Below, piece after piece: positions 14,625 through 14,877 of a stretch of DNA of 14,877 bases (position 1 is its first letter; each line of letters starts with the position of its first letter). The notes below the pieces were generated by a model that was not told where the DNA came from, made no database searches, and worked only from the letters and a program-made list of their open reading frames with translations. Where the stretch lies: the NCBI GenBank assembly GCA_023659985.1, contig JAGXOH010000011.1, positions 1 to 14,877 on the forward strand. Direction: 5' to 3'. The stretch is from Candidatus Falkowbacteria bacterium LH_S3. GTDB taxonomy: Bacteria > Patescibacteriota > Patescibacteriia > Patescibacteriales > JAGXOH01. Position numbers and translations under genes: made by a program.

Positions 14625-14877
14625 ATAAGTTTAGATAGATTGGACTCCAAAAAATTAAGCTTTGCTTAGAAAATTTGCCTCGTAACTCGGCAAATTGCTC
14701 GAAGCTCGAAGCTCTAAGCTGTAAGAATATTTTTGGCATTAAATTTACTTTCAACATTCAACGTTCAACAATTTAGCAGAAGGCAAATTATTCTTTCAAC
14801 TTTCAACGTTCAACTTATGAAAAATTTGCCTCGTAACTCGGCAAATTGCTCGAAGCTCGAAGCTCTAAGCTGTAAGA
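14625..14877 (+). repeat. Repeat mosaic downstream of ruvB (locus 3), cut by the window end
   Basis: From left to right this holds the 26-nt module shared with locus 2 (14625-14650); an AATTAAGC-TTT-GCTTA half-palindrome (14653-14668); a 57-nt repeat (14670-14726) that returns exactly at 14821-14877; CTTTCAAC-like heptamers (14748-14768); and a 44-nt block (14757-14800) identical to 6904-6947. More heptamers lead to the second 57-nt copy. Each 57-nt unit folds AATTTGCC with GGCAAATT over a 9-nt loop and carries a tandem GCTCGAA. The array may continue past the window. No gene is visible here. Confidence 0.85.

Noticed and set aside
1..14877. Alternative genetic code with UGA as glycine (as in Gracilibacteria/SR1)
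   Set aside because: mgtE ends at TGA in the expected place, and no intact gene needs TGA read through.

Overview
The window reads as a chromosomal piece of an AT-rich, gene-dense bacterium, most likely a member of the Candidate Phyla Radiation (Patescibacteria). This is inferred from several traits. Intact genes start mostly without clear Shine-Dalgarno sequences. UvrB and UvrC are trimmed. MgtE lacks its N-terminal domain. A UvrD-like helicase is fused to a RecB-like nuclease. Long mosaics of CTTTCAAC heptamers and short palindromes fill the intergenic gaps. TGA acts as a stop (mgtE ends with it), so the code looks standard. No taxonomic marker such as 16S rRNA is present, so the assignment stays tentative.

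Left part (1-3459): a decayed IS30-family transposase tail (two in-frame stops) lies just upstream of a three-gene type II restriction-modification cassette. The order is a beta-class methyltransferase with SPPY (probably N4-cytosine), a second beta-class methyltransferase with DPPY (probably N6-adenine), and a 410-residue HNH endonuclease. Order, sizes and motif types resemble the MboII/HpyAII type IIS systems (GAAGA/TCTTC). Similar 15-nt sequences at 59-73 and 3371-3385 bracket the cassette and may mark an old mobile boundary.

Middle (3460-5035): a short-form MgtE magnesium transporter (CBS pair plus membrane domain), then about 590 bp without an intact gene. Part of that stretch can be read as a decayed, frameshifted coding sequence.

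Right part (5036-14877): a DNA-repair neighbourhood. uvrB (+) faces two minus-strand genes, a Tat-signal lytic transglycosylase with LysM repeats and uvrC. Divergent from uvrC runs a 1016-residue helicase-nuclease fusion, followed by ruvB. UvrB lacks its C-terminal UVR domain, and UvrC has a degenerate UVR region and no C-terminal helix-hairpin-helix, so the usual UvrB-UvrC contact appears to have been lost on both sides. The catalytic residues of both proteins are retained.

Three intergenic loci (about 6870-7195, 10263-10467 and 14625-14877) share interchangeable repeat modules: CTTTCAAC heptamers, AATTTGCC/GGCAAATT and AATTAAGC/GCTTAATT palindromes, a 57-nt repeat, a 26-nt repeat, and a 25-nt element containing a perfect extended -10 promoter motif. 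That last element supplies the stop codon of uvrB and recurs upstream of the helicase gene. The repeat system and the paired UvrB/UvrC reduction are the least ordinary things in the window.
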